A stretch of DNA of 64,000 nucleotides, from the NCBI GenBank assembly GCA_022606425.2, contig JAHDVF020001318.1, forward strand, positions 62,001 through 126,000. Reading direction: 5' to 3'. Below the pieces are notes generated by a model. The model made no database searches. It saw only the letters and a list, made by a program, of their open reading frames with translations, and had not been told where the DNA came from. The stretch is from Lepidostoma basale (Eukaryota; Arthropoda; Insecta; Trichoptera; Lepidostomatidae). Shown piece after piece: positions 37,801 to 41,975 of the stretch (position 1 is the stretch's first letter; each line of letters starts with the position of its first letter). Made by a program: the position numbers and the translations under genes.

Positions 37801-38285
37801 TTCAATAATATTAAATTAATTCGCCAGGGCAAGAGTAGGTAAGTACTTAATAAAAAAACAACAATTTTTTTTTGGTTTGTTGAATTCGTCACAATTGTTT
37901 TATGCTAATTAAAATATTATATTTTCTTTCTAAAGTAGTTCAACATTTTCCCGACTATAGCACAATATATGGAATTATTGTTTTTGAAACTTGTAAAAAA
38001 ATATTTATTGCTAAAAAATTCAACAGTAAATAATATTATCTAAATTATAACACCTCTACCAGAATCAAATACGAACTGTTTTAATTTACATTTCAAATAT
38101 ATAAAGGCAGTTAATCAATATGAAATTAAATTTCCCGCCATTATTACTAAAAACAGTACTTTTGCATGTATATACTCGTATAAGATTCTCTTCAATATAA
38201 TATATTTTAGTATGGGTACTTACCTAGAGGCATCTATGAAGTAGATGATCAGCGATGCTATGCTCAGAATGAACACCAACACTAC
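1740..38285 (-). CDS. slo: slowpoke BK calcium-activated potassium channel alpha subunit, partial gene span
   Basis: The gene encodes the pore-forming subunit of the Slo1 (BK) channel, a plasma-membrane K+ channel opened by depolarisation and by cytosolic Ca2+. In insects it shapes action potentials and transmitter release. Twenty-two exons on the minus strand encode, in order, S1 to S6 with the selectivity filter motif TVGYGDVY, the RCK1 gating domain, and part of the linker to RCK2. Every junction has AG/GT splice signals and compatible phase, except one exon (15084-15195) that counts one base short. Three sets of mutually exclusive exons and four frame-preserving linker exons are present. 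Missing from the window are the N-terminus with S0 and the C-terminal RCK2 with the calcium bowl and stop codon. Identity rests on near-complete residue agreement with insect Slo over several hundred residues, and is very secure. Confidence 0.97.
1809..2646 (-). other. slo intron v17-v18
   Basis: AT-rich intron of 838 nt. I see no exon, RNA gene or clear repeat in it. Confidence 0.7.
2647..2791 (-). CDS. slo: slo exon v17: RCK1-RCK2 linker
   Basis: This 145-nt exon, phase 1 in and phase 2 out, encodes a 48-residue piece of the flexible linker. Only one frame is open across it, and that frame contains [11 protein letters not shown], the conserved insect slo linker motif, followed by T-S-P-G-Y-N-N. 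Two other frames hit TGA or TAA at once, which fixes the upstream phase to one base. It has a strong CAG acceptor and GTGAGT donor. The linker is low in complexity and rich in Asn, Ser, Thr and Pro. It is expected to be cytosolic and disordered. Confidence 0.9.
2792..3137 (-). other. slo intron v16-v17
   Basis: Intron of 346 nt with no recognisable element; short enough for exon v16 and v17 to be co-recognised. Confidence 0.7.
3138..3173 (-). CDS. slo: slo exon v16: 36-nt linker micro-exon
   Basis: This micro-exon reads [12 protein letters not shown] between a TTTTCAG acceptor and a GTAAGT donor. It corresponds to the G-D-I-T-R-D-R-E-D segment after the V-H-V-R-G motif in insect Slo. The phase is 1 in and 1 out and the length is a multiple of three, so it can be included or skipped. 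Joined to exon v17 it gives I-S-L-I-N-R-N, like the T-N-L-L-N-R-N of fly Slo, which supports both the phase and the boundaries. The charged composition suggests a regulatory rather than structural part. Confidence 0.85.
3174..5411 (-). other. slo intron v15-v16
   Basis: AT-rich intron of 2.2 kb. No exon homologous to slo and no clear mobile element seen. Confidence 0.65.
5412..5474 (-). CDS. slo: slo exon v15: proline-rich linker exon
   Basis: This 63-nt exon reads [20 protein letters not shown], the highly conserved proline-rich start of the insect Slo RCK1-RCK2 linker. The acceptor is TTTGCAG. The donor that keeps frame is G|GTATTG, completing V-H-V-R-G across the junction to v16. A second GTAAGA donor sits 7 nt earlier (exon end 5419) and looks closer to consensus, but its use would put a TGA in the next exon. 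The phase is 1 in and 1 out, so the whole exon can also be skipped. Confidence 0.9.
5475..7206 (-). other. slo intron v14-v15
   Basis: Intron of 1.7 kb. A GC-richer patch at 6295-6390 contains a short direct repeat (GGCTGCCGGCTGCCGGC) but no exon I can defend. Confidence 0.6.
7207..7257 (-). CDS. slo: slo exon v14: 51-nt cassette in the linker
   Basis: An exon too short for ordinary open-frame detection. After the acceptor GGTTCAG it reads TG-GCT-ACA..., and with the T left by exon v13 gives [17 protein letters not shown], ending at a GTACGT donor. The basic, valine-rich segment is where insect Slo continues after the K-C-K-C-K-N motif. The phase is 1 in and 1 out and the length is divisible by three, so it behaves as an optional cassette. 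Joining to v15 would make Asn at the junction; skipping it would make Tyr. It sits alone in a 4.5-kb gap between v13 and v15. The call rests on phase, splice sites and recognition of the motif, without a database comparison. Confidence 0.75.
7258..9950 (-). other. slo intron v13-v14
   Basis: Intron of 2.7 kb. GC-richer patches at 7300-7430 (with a tandem CACCAGT) and 8430-8880 stand out from the AT-rich background but do not encode recognised Slo sequence. A further small alternative exon could be hidden here. Confidence 0.55.
9951..10027 (-). CDS. slo: slo exon v13: end of RCK1, cysteine-rich
   Basis: This 77-nt exon encodes [16 protein letters not shown], then L-I-K-K-C-K-C-K-N. It is the conserved cysteine- and lysine-rich end of RCK1 and is nearly invariant among Slo1 channels. 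Two C-x-C/C-x-x-C-like pairs are visible. The exon starts with A, completing Arg after the CG left by v12, and ends AAC T before a GTGAGT donor (phase 1). All following linker exons are in phase 1 at their start, so this exon is the branching point for linker variants. Confidence 0.95.
10140..10375 (-). mobile_element. tRNA-derived SINE, copy 1
   Basis: Read on the minus strand, a tRNA-like head carries an intact B box (GGTTCGATTCC) at about 10311-10323. It is followed by the family body containing ATTGACACATGAATTC-like sequence (reverse complement) and an AT-rich tail. It sits in the 573-nt intron between v12 and v13. It shares the body with copies at 31185, 33580, 50557 and 57448. Confidence 0.75.
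10601..10759 (-). CDS. slo: slo exon v12: RCK1 C-terminal part
   Basis: This 159-nt exon encodes [14 protein letters not shown], then a glycine/glutamate loop (G-G-E-E-G-N-D-S) and [10 protein letters not shown], ending with Q-S-A-D-E-V-K-R. This is the beta-rich C-terminal part of RCK1 found in all Slo1 channels. It starts with a single A completing Glu from either alternative v11 exon (both end in GA). It ends with CG before GTATGT. Both junctions agree in phase with both partners. Confidence 0.96.
12068..12240 (-). mobile_element. SINE copy 2, lacking the tRNA-like head
   Basis: Contains the family body (GAGCCAAATCGATGTAGAGG and ACACCAGACCTAAGACAGTG) and a run of ATT triplets at 12071-12088 as the 3' tail of the minus-strand element. 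The B-box region is missing, so the copy is 5'-truncated in its own orientation. Confidence 0.7.
12573..12590. repeat. (GA)n microsatellite
   Basis: About nine GA units in a row, uninterrupted. Confidence 0.9.
13978..14090 (-). CDS. slo: slo alternative exon v11B (RCK1, mutually exclusive with v11A)
   Basis: This 113-nt exon reads [18 protein letters not shown], then [20 protein letters not shown]. It is homologous along its full length to the exon at 15084-15195, and the two start and end in the same phase. Differences cluster at Q-G-T-G-C versus R-G-T-G-M and at T-F-P-Q-A-S versus P-F-A-R-A-T. Flanks are a TTCCAG acceptor and GTAAGG donor. The length is 2 modulo 3, so including both copies would shift the frame. 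It is far richer in GC than the introns around it. Confidence 0.95.
14091..15083 (-). other. slo intron between alternative exons v11A and v11B
   Basis: Intron of about 1 kb separating the mutually exclusive pair. No mobile element seen. A GC-richer part next to v11B (14100-14290) may hold splicing control elements, which is inference. Confidence 0.6.
15084..15195 (-). CDS. slo: slo alternative exon v11A (RCK1, mutually exclusive with v11B)
   Basis: This exon reads [18 protein letters not shown], then M-Y-T-E-T-L-S, and after a base is restored [13 protein letters not shown]. It is the fly-like form of this RCK1 segment. The acceptor is TTTACAG and the donor GTAAGT, both as in v11B. By my count the exon is 112 nt instead of the 113 of its partner, short by one G in the run near 15120-15121, which would break the frame after L-S. 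This may be an assembly or sequencing indel, a real allele, or my counting. Confidence 0.85.
15196..17357 (-). other. slo intron v10-v11A
   Basis: AT-rich intron of 2.2 kb with no recognisable exon or repeat. Confidence 0.65.
17358..17513 (-). CDS. slo: slo exon v10: RCK1 core
   Basis: This 156-nt exon encodes exactly 52 codons, phase 0 to 0. It begins [12 protein letters not shown] and ends [10 protein letters not shown]. It includes the conserved [23 protein letters not shown] segment of the RCK1 Rossmann-like fold. The acceptor follows a TTTCAG and the donor is GTAAGT. It is constitutive: there is one copy, and its phase suits exons v9 and v11A/B. Confidence 0.97.
17700..18143 (+). mobile_element. 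Helitron-like or related repeat fragment
   Basis: Begins near ATCTATATAAATAAAAAT and has the phrase ATGCACGGATTGCTTTGAAAT, partly repeated at 17835-17920 (ATGCACCAATTGCTTT). It continues through a G-rich tract with TGGGGA-like words and finishes with ATTTAACCAGACTAAACCACAG. This order of phrases is typical of insect Helitron-type repeats. The terminal CTAG hairpin is not present, so the family call is tentative. Confidence 0.4.
18144..18622. mobile_element. GC-rich terminal-inverted-repeat transposon (non-autonomous)
   Basis: A 479-bp GC-rich island whose ends are inverted repeats of about 28 bp: AGGGTGCCTGTTCACCGGAG at the left and its reverse complement at 18602-18620. The left half has a direct repeat of GAGCGGAGTTGCGGACTGTG (18186 and 18256 regions). 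No transposase is encoded. No clean target duplication is visible, so the superfamily is uncertain (a hAT-like start CAGGG is possible). Confidence 0.75.
18774..18926 (-). CDS. slo: slo exon v9: RCK1 core
   Basis: This 153-nt exon (51 codons, phase 0 to 0) encodes [15 protein letters not shown], then [16 protein letters not shown], and ends with I-Q-L-M-Q-Y-H-N-K. These match the RCK1 domain of Slo1 almost residue for residue. The D-P-D-A-E-D stretch lies in the RCK1 nucleotide-fold region where calcium affinity is modulated. The acceptor ends CTAG and the donor is GTAATG, so the donor is slightly weak. Confidence 0.97.
18927..20871 (-). other. slo intron v8B-v9
   Basis: AT-rich intron of 1.9 kb. 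At 19190-19310 there are short inverted stems with a TATGTTTTACCTGG motif that may be a very old copy of the GAAACATGTC repeat family. Confidence 0.5.
20872..20977 (-). CDS. slo: slo alternative exon v8B (RCK1, mutually exclusive with v8A)
   Basis: This 106-nt exon reads [17 protein letters not shown], then [18 protein letters not shown]. It aligns end to end with the exon at 21781-21886 and has the same length and phases (G completing Arg, ending on AAG). Variable positions are K-P versus K-E, L-F versus L-L, H-F versus H-Y, I-M-N-P-I versus M-M-N-A-V and Q-R versus E-R. Its length is 1 modulo 3, so double inclusion or skipping shifts frame. The donor is GTCAGT. Confidence 0.95.
20978..21780 (-). 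other. slo intron between alternative exons v8A and v8B
   Basis: Intron of 803 nt separating the mutually exclusive pair. A GC-rich patch at 21311-21420 with many CTCC words is unexplained; the rest is AT-rich. Confidence 0.6.
21781..21886 (-). CDS. slo: slo alternative exon v8A (RCK1, mutually exclusive with v8B)
   Basis: This 106-nt exon reads [17 protein letters not shown], then [18 protein letters not shown]. It is the upstream partner (5' on the minus strand) of the v8 pair. Acceptor TATTTCAG and donor GTTAGG flank it. It lies 804 nt before v8B, close enough for competition between the two exons. The changed residues lie on the RCK1 surface facing the rest of the gating ring in known Slo1 structures, so a change of calcium or voltage response is plausible, but that is inference. 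Confidence 0.95.
21887..22839 (-). other. slo intron v7-v8A
   Basis: Intron of 953 nt, AT-rich, nothing recognised. Confidence 0.65.
22840..22950 (-). CDS. slo: slo exon v7: start of RCK1
   Basis: This 111-nt exon encodes [15 protein letters not shown], then [27 protein letters not shown] is the first beta-strand and turn of the RCK1 Rossmann-like domain. It starts with G, completing Arg after any one of the three v6 exons (all end in AG), and ends CAC AG before GTAAAC, accepted by either v8 exon. It is the constitutive bridge between two mutually exclusive sets. Confidence 0.97.
22951..25264 (-). other. slo intron v6C-v7
   Basis: Intron of 2.3 kb, mostly AT-rich, with no mobile element recognised. 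A purine-rich run (AAGAAAAAGAGAGAAAGACAG) lies near 25165 just downstream of exon v6C. Confidence 0.6.
25265..25356 (-). CDS. slo: slo alternative exon v6C (S6 end and linker to RCK1)
   Basis: This 92-nt exon reads [17 protein letters not shown], then [14 protein letters not shown]. It completes S6 and forms the S6-RCK1 linker that couples the gating ring to the gate, and it is closest to the classic fly form. It has exactly the length and phase of v6A and v6B. A TGTAG acceptor and GTGAGC donor flank it. Its length is 2 modulo 3, so only one of the three can be included without a frameshift. It is markedly GC-rich against its surroundings. Confidence 0.95.
25357..26150 (-). other. slo intron between alternative exons v6B and v6C
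   Basis: Intron of 794 nt. It contains a strong GC hairpin (25873-25911) and a G-rich tract at 25395-25450 with repeated ACGGG/GCGGG words, both unlike the AT-rich background. Confidence 0.65.
25873..25911. promoter_or_regulatory. strong GC hairpin between alternative exons v6B and v6C
   Basis: Outer arms CGCCGG (25874-25879) and CCGGCG (25905-25910), two more C-G pairs, and an inner stem CGCCC/GGGCG with a CTC loop (25886-25898) form a nested, very stable stem. Its place between two mutually exclusive exons suggests a splicing role, which is inference. Confidence 0.5.
26151..26242 (-). CDS. slo: slo alternative exon v6B (S6 end and linker to RCK1)
   Basis: This 92-nt exon reads [16 protein letters not shown], then [15 protein letters not shown]. 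It is the most divergent of the three: Trp replaces Cys or Ser in S6, the I-I-D/E-L segment becomes I-T-E-L-A-A-Q, and the linker end is strongly basic (K-Y-S-K-D-I-R-R-R). Acceptor TGTAG and donor GTACCG flank it. Very high GC (almost all third positions G or C) marks it as conserved coding sequence in an AT-rich intron. Confidence 0.95.
26243..28256 (-). other. slo intron between alternative exons v6A and v6B
   Basis: Intron of 2.0 kb, AT-rich. It has an open reading stretch at 26581-26832 without homology or codon signal. No mobile element recognised. Confidence 0.6.
28257..28348 (-). CDS. slo: slo alternative exon v6A (S6 end and linker to RCK1)
   Basis: This 92-nt exon reads [16 protein letters not shown], then [15 protein letters not shown]. 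It lies nearest to the pore exon, 2.5 kb downstream of it. The phase is identical to v6B and v6C (0 in, 2 out). Acceptor TTCCAG and donor GTATTC flank it. Compared with v6C it changes the S6 residues I to M and C to S, and gives a linker of mixed charge (E-L-K-R-E-H). Confidence 0.95.
28349..30857 (-). other. slo intron v5-v6A
   Basis: Intron of 2.5 kb. It has a G-rich patch at 28735-28800 (GGGGCGGGCGGGGCGGGG) and a dispersed-repeat copy at 29505-29625. The remainder is AT-rich. Confidence 0.6.
29505..29625 (-). repeat. dispersed repeat with hammerhead-like motif, copy
   Basis: Contains TAACACTGCAGAATTCCATA, then a poly-pyrimidine stretch, then GACATGTTTC (29588-29597) followed by a stem AAAG...CTTT and ATCAT. 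Read on the minus strand this is TGAT, a stem-loop, then GAAACATGTC. It aligns with the left arm of the palindrome at 59191-59400. Confidence 0.65.
30858..31025 (-). CDS. slo: slo exon v5: pore loop and S6
   Basis: This 168-nt exon (56 codons, phase 0 to 0) encodes [10 protein letters not shown], the pore helix [12 protein letters not shown], the K+ selectivity filter T-V-G-Y-G-D-V-Y, and the first part of S6 ([10 protein letters not shown]). The filter is followed by Asp, as in BK channels. A GTGCAG acceptor precedes Leu-Glu-Asn and a GTGAGT donor follows. All three v6 exons complete S6 from here. Confidence 0.98.
31026..32165 (-). other. slo intron v4-v5
   Basis: Intron of 1.1 kb carrying one SINE copy (31185-31408). 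The rest is AT-rich. Confidence 0.65.
31185..31408 (-). mobile_element. tRNA-derived SINE, copy 3
   Basis: Shares the start CAACAGGTCGTTTGAACCC-like text with the copy at 10140 (subfamily feature) and the body ACACCAGACTAAAGACAGTG. The B box, read on the minus strand, is a slightly mutated GGTTTGATTCC at about 31346-31358. Confidence 0.75.
32166..32317 (-). CDS. slo: slo exon v4: S4 voltage sensor and S5
   Basis: This 152-nt exon (phase 1 in, 0 out) encodes [16 protein letters not shown], the S4 voltage sensor with its spaced arginines. The S4-S5 linker [15 protein letters not shown] follows, then the S5 helix [25 protein letters not shown] acceptor; GTGAGT donor. Together with v5 it forms the voltage-gated pore module. 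Confidence 0.97.
33580..33782 (-). mobile_element. tRNA-derived SINE, copy 4
   Basis: Minus-strand element with A box-like GGCCGAGTGGTTAG (reverse complement of 33762-33776), a degenerate B box near 33718-33731, the family body (GAGCCAAATCGATGTGAAGG, ACACCAGACCAAAGACAGTG) and a TTTATT-rich tail. Confidence 0.75.
33874..34458. mobile_element. 585-bp fold-back (inverted-repeat) element
   Basis: Two inverted arms of about 280 bp face each other around a short AT-rich centre (about 34160-34190). The left arm starts CAATGTGTATTTT and contains CGAAATGTGCGAATATTAGAC and GCTAGAAAGTCAAC; the right arm has the reverse complements in reverse order and ends AAAATACACATTG. No coding sequence. The arms differ at scattered positions, so the element is not very recent. 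Confidence 0.8.
34591..34702 (-). CDS. slo: slo exon v3: end of S2, S3 and S3-S4 loop
   Basis: This 112-nt exon (phase 0 in, 1 out) encodes [25 protein letters not shown], then [21 protein letters not shown] is S3 with its acidic residue and prolines. The acceptor follows a TTTTTTTCAG run and the donor is GTGAGT. The single G left at its end joins GA of v4 to make Gly before L-R-F-L-R. Confidence 0.97.
34863..34895 (-). repeat. hammerhead-like hairpin motif
   Basis: On the minus strand: CTGATAGA, a stem-loop built on AGGGC/GTCCT, then TGAAACATGTT. The order core-stem-GAAAC-palindrome matches the other copies in this window. Confidence 0.5.
35190..35500 (-). mobile_element. non-LTR retrotransposon (CR1/L2/Jockey-like) C-terminal fragment
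   Basis: The minus-strand translation contains [18 protein letters not shown] followed by T-D-F-G-F-K-L-K. This is the characteristic C-terminal end after the reverse transcriptase of CR1/Jockey-type elements. Only the last roughly 100 residues remain, so it is 5'-truncated. It is an open fragment but not a gene. Confidence 0.7.
35801..35897 (-). CDS. slo: slo exon v2: S1-S2 loop and S2
   Basis: This 97-nt exon begins with C, completing Ser from the AG of v1. It encodes [18 protein letters not shown], then [14 protein letters not shown], which is the extracellular S1-S2 loop and most of S2. The loop carries a potential N-glycosylation site (N-N-I-T). Acceptor TTTCCAG and donor GTAAGT flank it. 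Confidence 0.97.
36075..36220. repeat. fold-back repeat with hammerhead-like arms
   Basis: Arms of about 65 bp pair around a loop near 36140-36152. Each arm, read outward, has CTGATGA or CTGACGA, a short stem (AGCTC...GGAGC type), AAAAC and the palindrome ACCGGT. The outer arms carry ACACCAC/GTGGTGT. The family resemblance to the palindrome at 59191 lies in the layout, not in the exact bases. Confidence 0.75.
36421..36500 (-). repeat. tRNA-like sequence (SINE head or tRNA pseudogene)
   Basis: On the minus strand it contains GACTCCTGATCCAGGG and GGGTTCAAGCCTG, an anticodon-arm-like and a B-box-like segment in the right order. The same anticodon-arm text occurs at 40184-40251. The acceptor stem is decayed, so it is not a functional tRNA. 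Confidence 0.5.
36745..36850 (+). mobile_element. LINE 3' fragment, same family as 45606-45960
   Basis: Plus-strand translation in shifting frames gives [11 protein letters not shown] and S-W-R-R-P, matching the end of the element at 45606-45960 (W-K-E-L-G-N-G-K-R-W-S, L-W-R-R-P). This is the C-terminus of an endonuclease/reverse transcriptase polyprotein. Confidence 0.6.
37645..37710. repeat. stem-loop repeat with GAAACATGTC
   Basis: Inverted GACATGTTTCACCTTGCTAA and AGCAAAGCAAAACATGT flank a short centre. Read on the minus strand the left arm is CCTTAGCAAGG followed by TGAAACATGTC. It is a short diverged member of the dispersed hairpin family. Confidence 0.55.
38224..38285 (-). CDS. slo: slo exon v1: S1, first exon visible
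   Basis: This 62-nt exon encodes [20 protein letters not shown], the S1 transmembrane helix. It starts in phase 0 after a run of pyrimidines and CAG, and ends AG before GTAAGT. The preceding exons should encode the N-terminus, S0 and the S0-S1 loop (ending G-R-I-L in known Slo proteins). I could not find them to its right within the window. Confidence 0.95.
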
Positions 38286-39238
38286 CTGAAAAAAAGAAAA
38301 GAAAATAACAAATAAAATTTTGAATATAGAATTCTTCGTTCGATCGAAAATTTTGCGCTTGCGCGTTGAAATAAATCTAGGAATCTACGTTGTTTTTCTC
38401 GAGACCTCTCCAAAAATGACGATCAAATGCTTTTTATTTACAGAATAAAACTATATTAAGCATATTTAATTTAAATAAGAGATTAACGCGTTAAATTTGT
38501 ATGAGCAAAACATGCATATTGTGATTATTTTCGTCATTCCTAGCTTGTCGGTGTCCTGTTTAATATTCTTCACACTTCATTTCTTATTGTGTTTCGTATT
38601 TAGATAATCTTGTTCGGGGAATCTTCATTTTATTGACACGAGAGAGAAATATTGAGTTTGCAGTTCACACGTTACCCTTTGTTTTATACTATGAACCATA
38701 GGTTCCTGAACTTCTTCGGGCCACCGCCCCCTTTACAAGACATACATTTGGTAAGGCTTCCGCATTATTACAGTTTTTCGCTATCCAGATGTTTGATATT
38801 TTCAACGTAATTAGCAACTGATGATTACATTACTGCTTATGCCGTTTAATTATTGAAAAGAACGGGCCAATAGTGCTTTATCTAGAACACAGTTGGCGCT
38901 ATACCGATTTTAATTTAAAATATATAATACTTTTTTTACGGACATTTATTTCTGTCTGATTTAGTAAGAAGAGAATAATACGAATTATAAAGCAGAAAAT
39001 AATGTTGTAATTATTATCCAGTCGCAATGACATAAAAAGAAATGAGTTTTAAATGTACATTATTTATTTATTCTTTAAGTAGCCACCGATCTATAGACCG
39101 TCTTATCGCCCCCAGAATGCTTCTAAACCCACTATCGCCTCTCGAGAAAGCTTCAGCTTTCACCGAGGAGGCGAACTCACACACTTTGGGAAACTATAAT
39201 GTAAATAATGCGCTGAAATTATTAACTGTAACAAGAAG

Positions 39239-39565
39239 TTAACCACCCTACCTATTTGAACGTACGTGATACGTTCACTTTGACTGTACCATTCTACGAT
39301 ATCCCGTATCACGTACGGGCTTGAGAAAAAATAATGTACCTAAAATGTACAAAGTTTTAGAGATACGCGCATGTGCCATCCAAAATTGAGCACAAGTCTT
39401 CATAAATATGATAGTTTTACAAGGGGCAGGCGAAGTGTGCGGCCGAGTATTTGACGTTTCGTAATTAAAAAAAATAAAATTAGTATGCAATTAAATTTCA
39501 TTAATAAAAAACCTGCTTGATTTTTGCACCTTTCTCGGAAAATAACCCAAAGGTAGGGCGGTTAA
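39239..39565. mobile_element. piggyBac-like MITE, copy 2
   Basis: 327 bp from TTAA to TTAA. The left end is TTAACCACCCTACC and the right end, reversed, TTAACCGCCCTACC: 13 of 14 match. Both TTAA target copies are intact. It has the same length as copy 1 and nearly the same sequence in the opposite orientation, suggesting fairly recent movement. Confidence 0.88.
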
Positions 39566-40183
39566 TTACTTTTCTTTCACTATTCATCTAAAATCGAACG
39601 GAATCTGTTTTAACGTTAATCTTGTCATGGAAAAATATAGGAAATATTACATAATAAAAAATAATTAAAATTTGTTTTCTCTTCTTTTTCGTCATGTTAC
39701 ATAAAAAATATACCAATAAATAAATCAACAATTATGTATTTAAAGTATCATGTTTTTTTCGCACGTACACTCGGATTAAAAATACGTATTATGTAGGTTA
39801 AACAACACATCAAATAATTCGAAGAAAAAACCTTACTGGGTTCATTTCGTGTATACAGATTGGTTTAGGATTAAGAAACCGCAAAGCGTTTTTTTACCTA
39901 CATCTTCAACCGGTTTTGATGCTGGCCATAACATATTAAGGAAATGAAAAAAAATCTGTTGCTCATAAAATCCATCATTATATAAAAAATTAGTGCAATA
40001 ACCTTATTATTCATATAGCAAAATTATTAGTAGTCATATAAATAAATAACTGTTTATAATGTGAAGCTTAAAAAATACAAAATACTGTAATTAATACATT
40101 GTTTTTTTCATTTATTTTTTTAACATATTTTATACTTGTAAAACCTTTGAAAAATGACGGAATAAATATACTCAAAATTAGTT

Positions 40184-40251
40184 GGTGGTCTAGGGGTAAG
40201 AACGTTTGGCTCCTGATCCAGAGAACCTTGGTTTGAGCCTGGACACCACCA
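40184..40251 (+). repeat. tRNA-like sequence, possibly tRNA-Arg(CCT)-derived
   Basis: GGTGGT at 40184 pairs with ACCACC at 40245-40250 as an acceptor stem. An A-box-like GGTCTAGGGGTAAG and a B-box-like GGTTTGAGCC follow in order, and the anticodon arm is TTTGG/CCAGA around CTCCTGAT. The loop has one base too many, and a hammerhead-repeat tail precedes it. It is more likely a SINE head than a working tRNA. Confidence 0.5.
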
Positions 40252-40256
40252 AATTC

Positions 40257-40735
40257 CTTAACTAACTAACTAACTAACCATCACGCCATTTCCCCGGAGG
40301 GGTAGGCAGAGATAATGGATCGCCACAATGCTCTGTCTTTTCATACATAATACATTAGTACATCGTACCATGCACGCACGTCGATTATTCCGACTTCGAA
40401 TGTGACCGCCTTTTAGTAATTGATTATTTTGGTCATGCCATGTTTTCCTCGGTCGTCCTCGGCTTCTTTTTCCGCTCACGCAGCTTGTGTACAACTTTTT
40501 AACCATTCTACTCTCATCCATTCGTTCCATATGTCCAAACCATATCAGGGATCCTTTATTAATTTTATCCATGATGCAGTCATCTGCCTTACATTTCTTT
40601 CTTATTTCATCGTTCGGTATTCTATCATACAACGTTTCCCTCACATTCTTCTTAGTGATCTCATTTCTACGGCGTTTATCCTGCTTTCACCCTTCTTTTG
40701 CCAGCTTCAAGCTTCACTTCCATACATCTTCATAA
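40257..40735 (-). mobile_element. RTE-like LINE 3' end, family T, copy 1
   Basis: The minus-strand translation has R-R-M, Y-D-R-I-P-N-D-E-I-R, W-F-G-H-M-E-R-M, K-R-S-R-G-R-P-R-K-T-W-H-D-Q and N-R-R-A-C. This is the conserved C-terminal region after the reverse transcriptase. It ends at a (TTAG)n tail (40257-40279) directly after the stop. Stops and frameshifts make it dead. Confidence 0.85.
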
Positions 40736-40904
40736 AAATGAGCTATTTTCTGCTCATATTGAAGATTGTAAAATAAATACTAATATCATTGATTGAAATC
40801 TTTGGTGTCTTTTTAAAAATAAAAAAGTGAAAAAGAAGGGTTTCAATTCATCTATATTGTACTTTTATTTAAAATTTGAACTAATTGCATTTTCTTGTCG
40901 CATA

Positions 40905-41060
40905 TGTATTGAAGATGTAACCTTCGAAAAATGAAGAAATAAATAAACTGAAATGTGGAAATAACAGTGTTTCCGGCTTTACACTAAAACACAGTAGATG
41001 TGCACTTTTAATATTGAATGAGGTACCGCAATACCATCAAAAGTTTTGTGACAATGATTA
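40905..41060 (+). repeat. dispersed repeat copy (AACAGTGTTT family)
   Basis: Contains TTGAAGATGTAACCTTCGAAAAATG, a decayed stem-GAAA motif, followed by AATAAATAAACTG and GGAAATAACAGTGTTT as in the palindrome at 59191. The part 40990-41060 (GAGGTACCGCAATACCATCAA) is repeated at 42265-42330, on the other side of a LINE fragment. Confidence 0.5.
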
Positions 41061-41496
41061 CACAAAGTTTAACAGAGTTATGCGAGGGAAACTAATGTGT
41101 AATTTGGCTGAATTAAATTCTCATAACTTATTAACCATACAAATACGTATATCAACCCAAGTTCTGTCAGATTCAAGGGTATAATTTAATAATATATACT
41201 CACGTAAATTACAATATAACTTAATAAAACAGTATAGTAACATTCTGTGTAGGTACTATGTAGTTATATTGTGTGATTAATAAATTAACTTGTCTAAACA
41301 TATTAAATTATTACATTGTGATACCATGTAAGCTTCGTCTGTTTTGCAAAACTATTGTAGATATTCTCATATTTTTAGATTGATTGTTAAGGTTTTATGA
41401 TCGAAAACTCCATTATTAATTATAATATAGTATAATATTAATTATATTATATTTGATAGGTAGTTGTCATCGCAAACAAAAACCTATCAAAAAAAG

Positions 41497-41975
41497 CTAG
41501 AATGGCAGTGCACAATGGTGTTCTTCTACGACCCTTACGTATGGAAGCGAAGCATGGAACTGGCAAAAGAAGGATGAAAGTAGAATAAATGCAGTTGAAA
41601 TGAGATCTCTTAGAAGAATGTGTGGATACTCTGTGTATGATAGAGTGCCGAATGAAAATATAAGAAGTGAATGCGGTGAGAATGATGGTGTCATGAACAA
41701 AATAATGAAAGGATCATTAAGATGGTTTGGACATATTGAAAGAATGAATGAAGAAAGAATGGTAAAAAAATTATATGTTAATGATGTAAATGGAACCAGA
41801 AATAGAGGAAGACCGAGGAAAACGTGGCACGATCAAATAAATCAAATATTGAATGTCGGCCATGTGAGGAGTCAGAGAAATCGACGCGCGTGCATGACAC
41901 GATGTATGAATGTTGAGGAATCGAGAGAAATATGTCAGGAAAGAAAAGTGTGGCAGTCCATTCTTTCTATTCTTC
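41497..41975 (+). mobile_element. RTE-like LINE 3' end, family T, copy 2 (longest open copy)
   Basis: An open frame of about 125 residues contains Y-D-R-V-P-N-E-N-I-R, W-F-G-H-I-E-R-M-N, V-N-D-V-N-G-T-R-N-R-G-R-P-R-K-T-W-H-D-Q and C-Q-E-R-K-V-W-Q-S-I-L. It lacks the usual S-A-Y-P-x-G-E end and TTAG tail, so the 3' end was lost. The upstream part (41500-41600) still shows Y-G-S-E-A-W-like reverse transcriptase thumb text. Confidence 0.85.

Larger units (their letters stand above)
35898..38223 (-). other. slo intron v1-v2
   Basis: Intron of 2.3 kb with a palindrome (36075-36220), a tRNA-like sequence (36421-36500), a LINE fragment (36745-36850), an unexplained GC-rich tract (37015-37400) and a stem-loop repeat (37645-37710). 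Confidence 0.6.

Noticed and set aside
40184..40251. Functional tRNA gene
   Set aside because: Stem and box signals are present, but the anticodon loop has eight bases, the T arm is imperfect and a related decayed copy exists, so a SINE origin is more likely.
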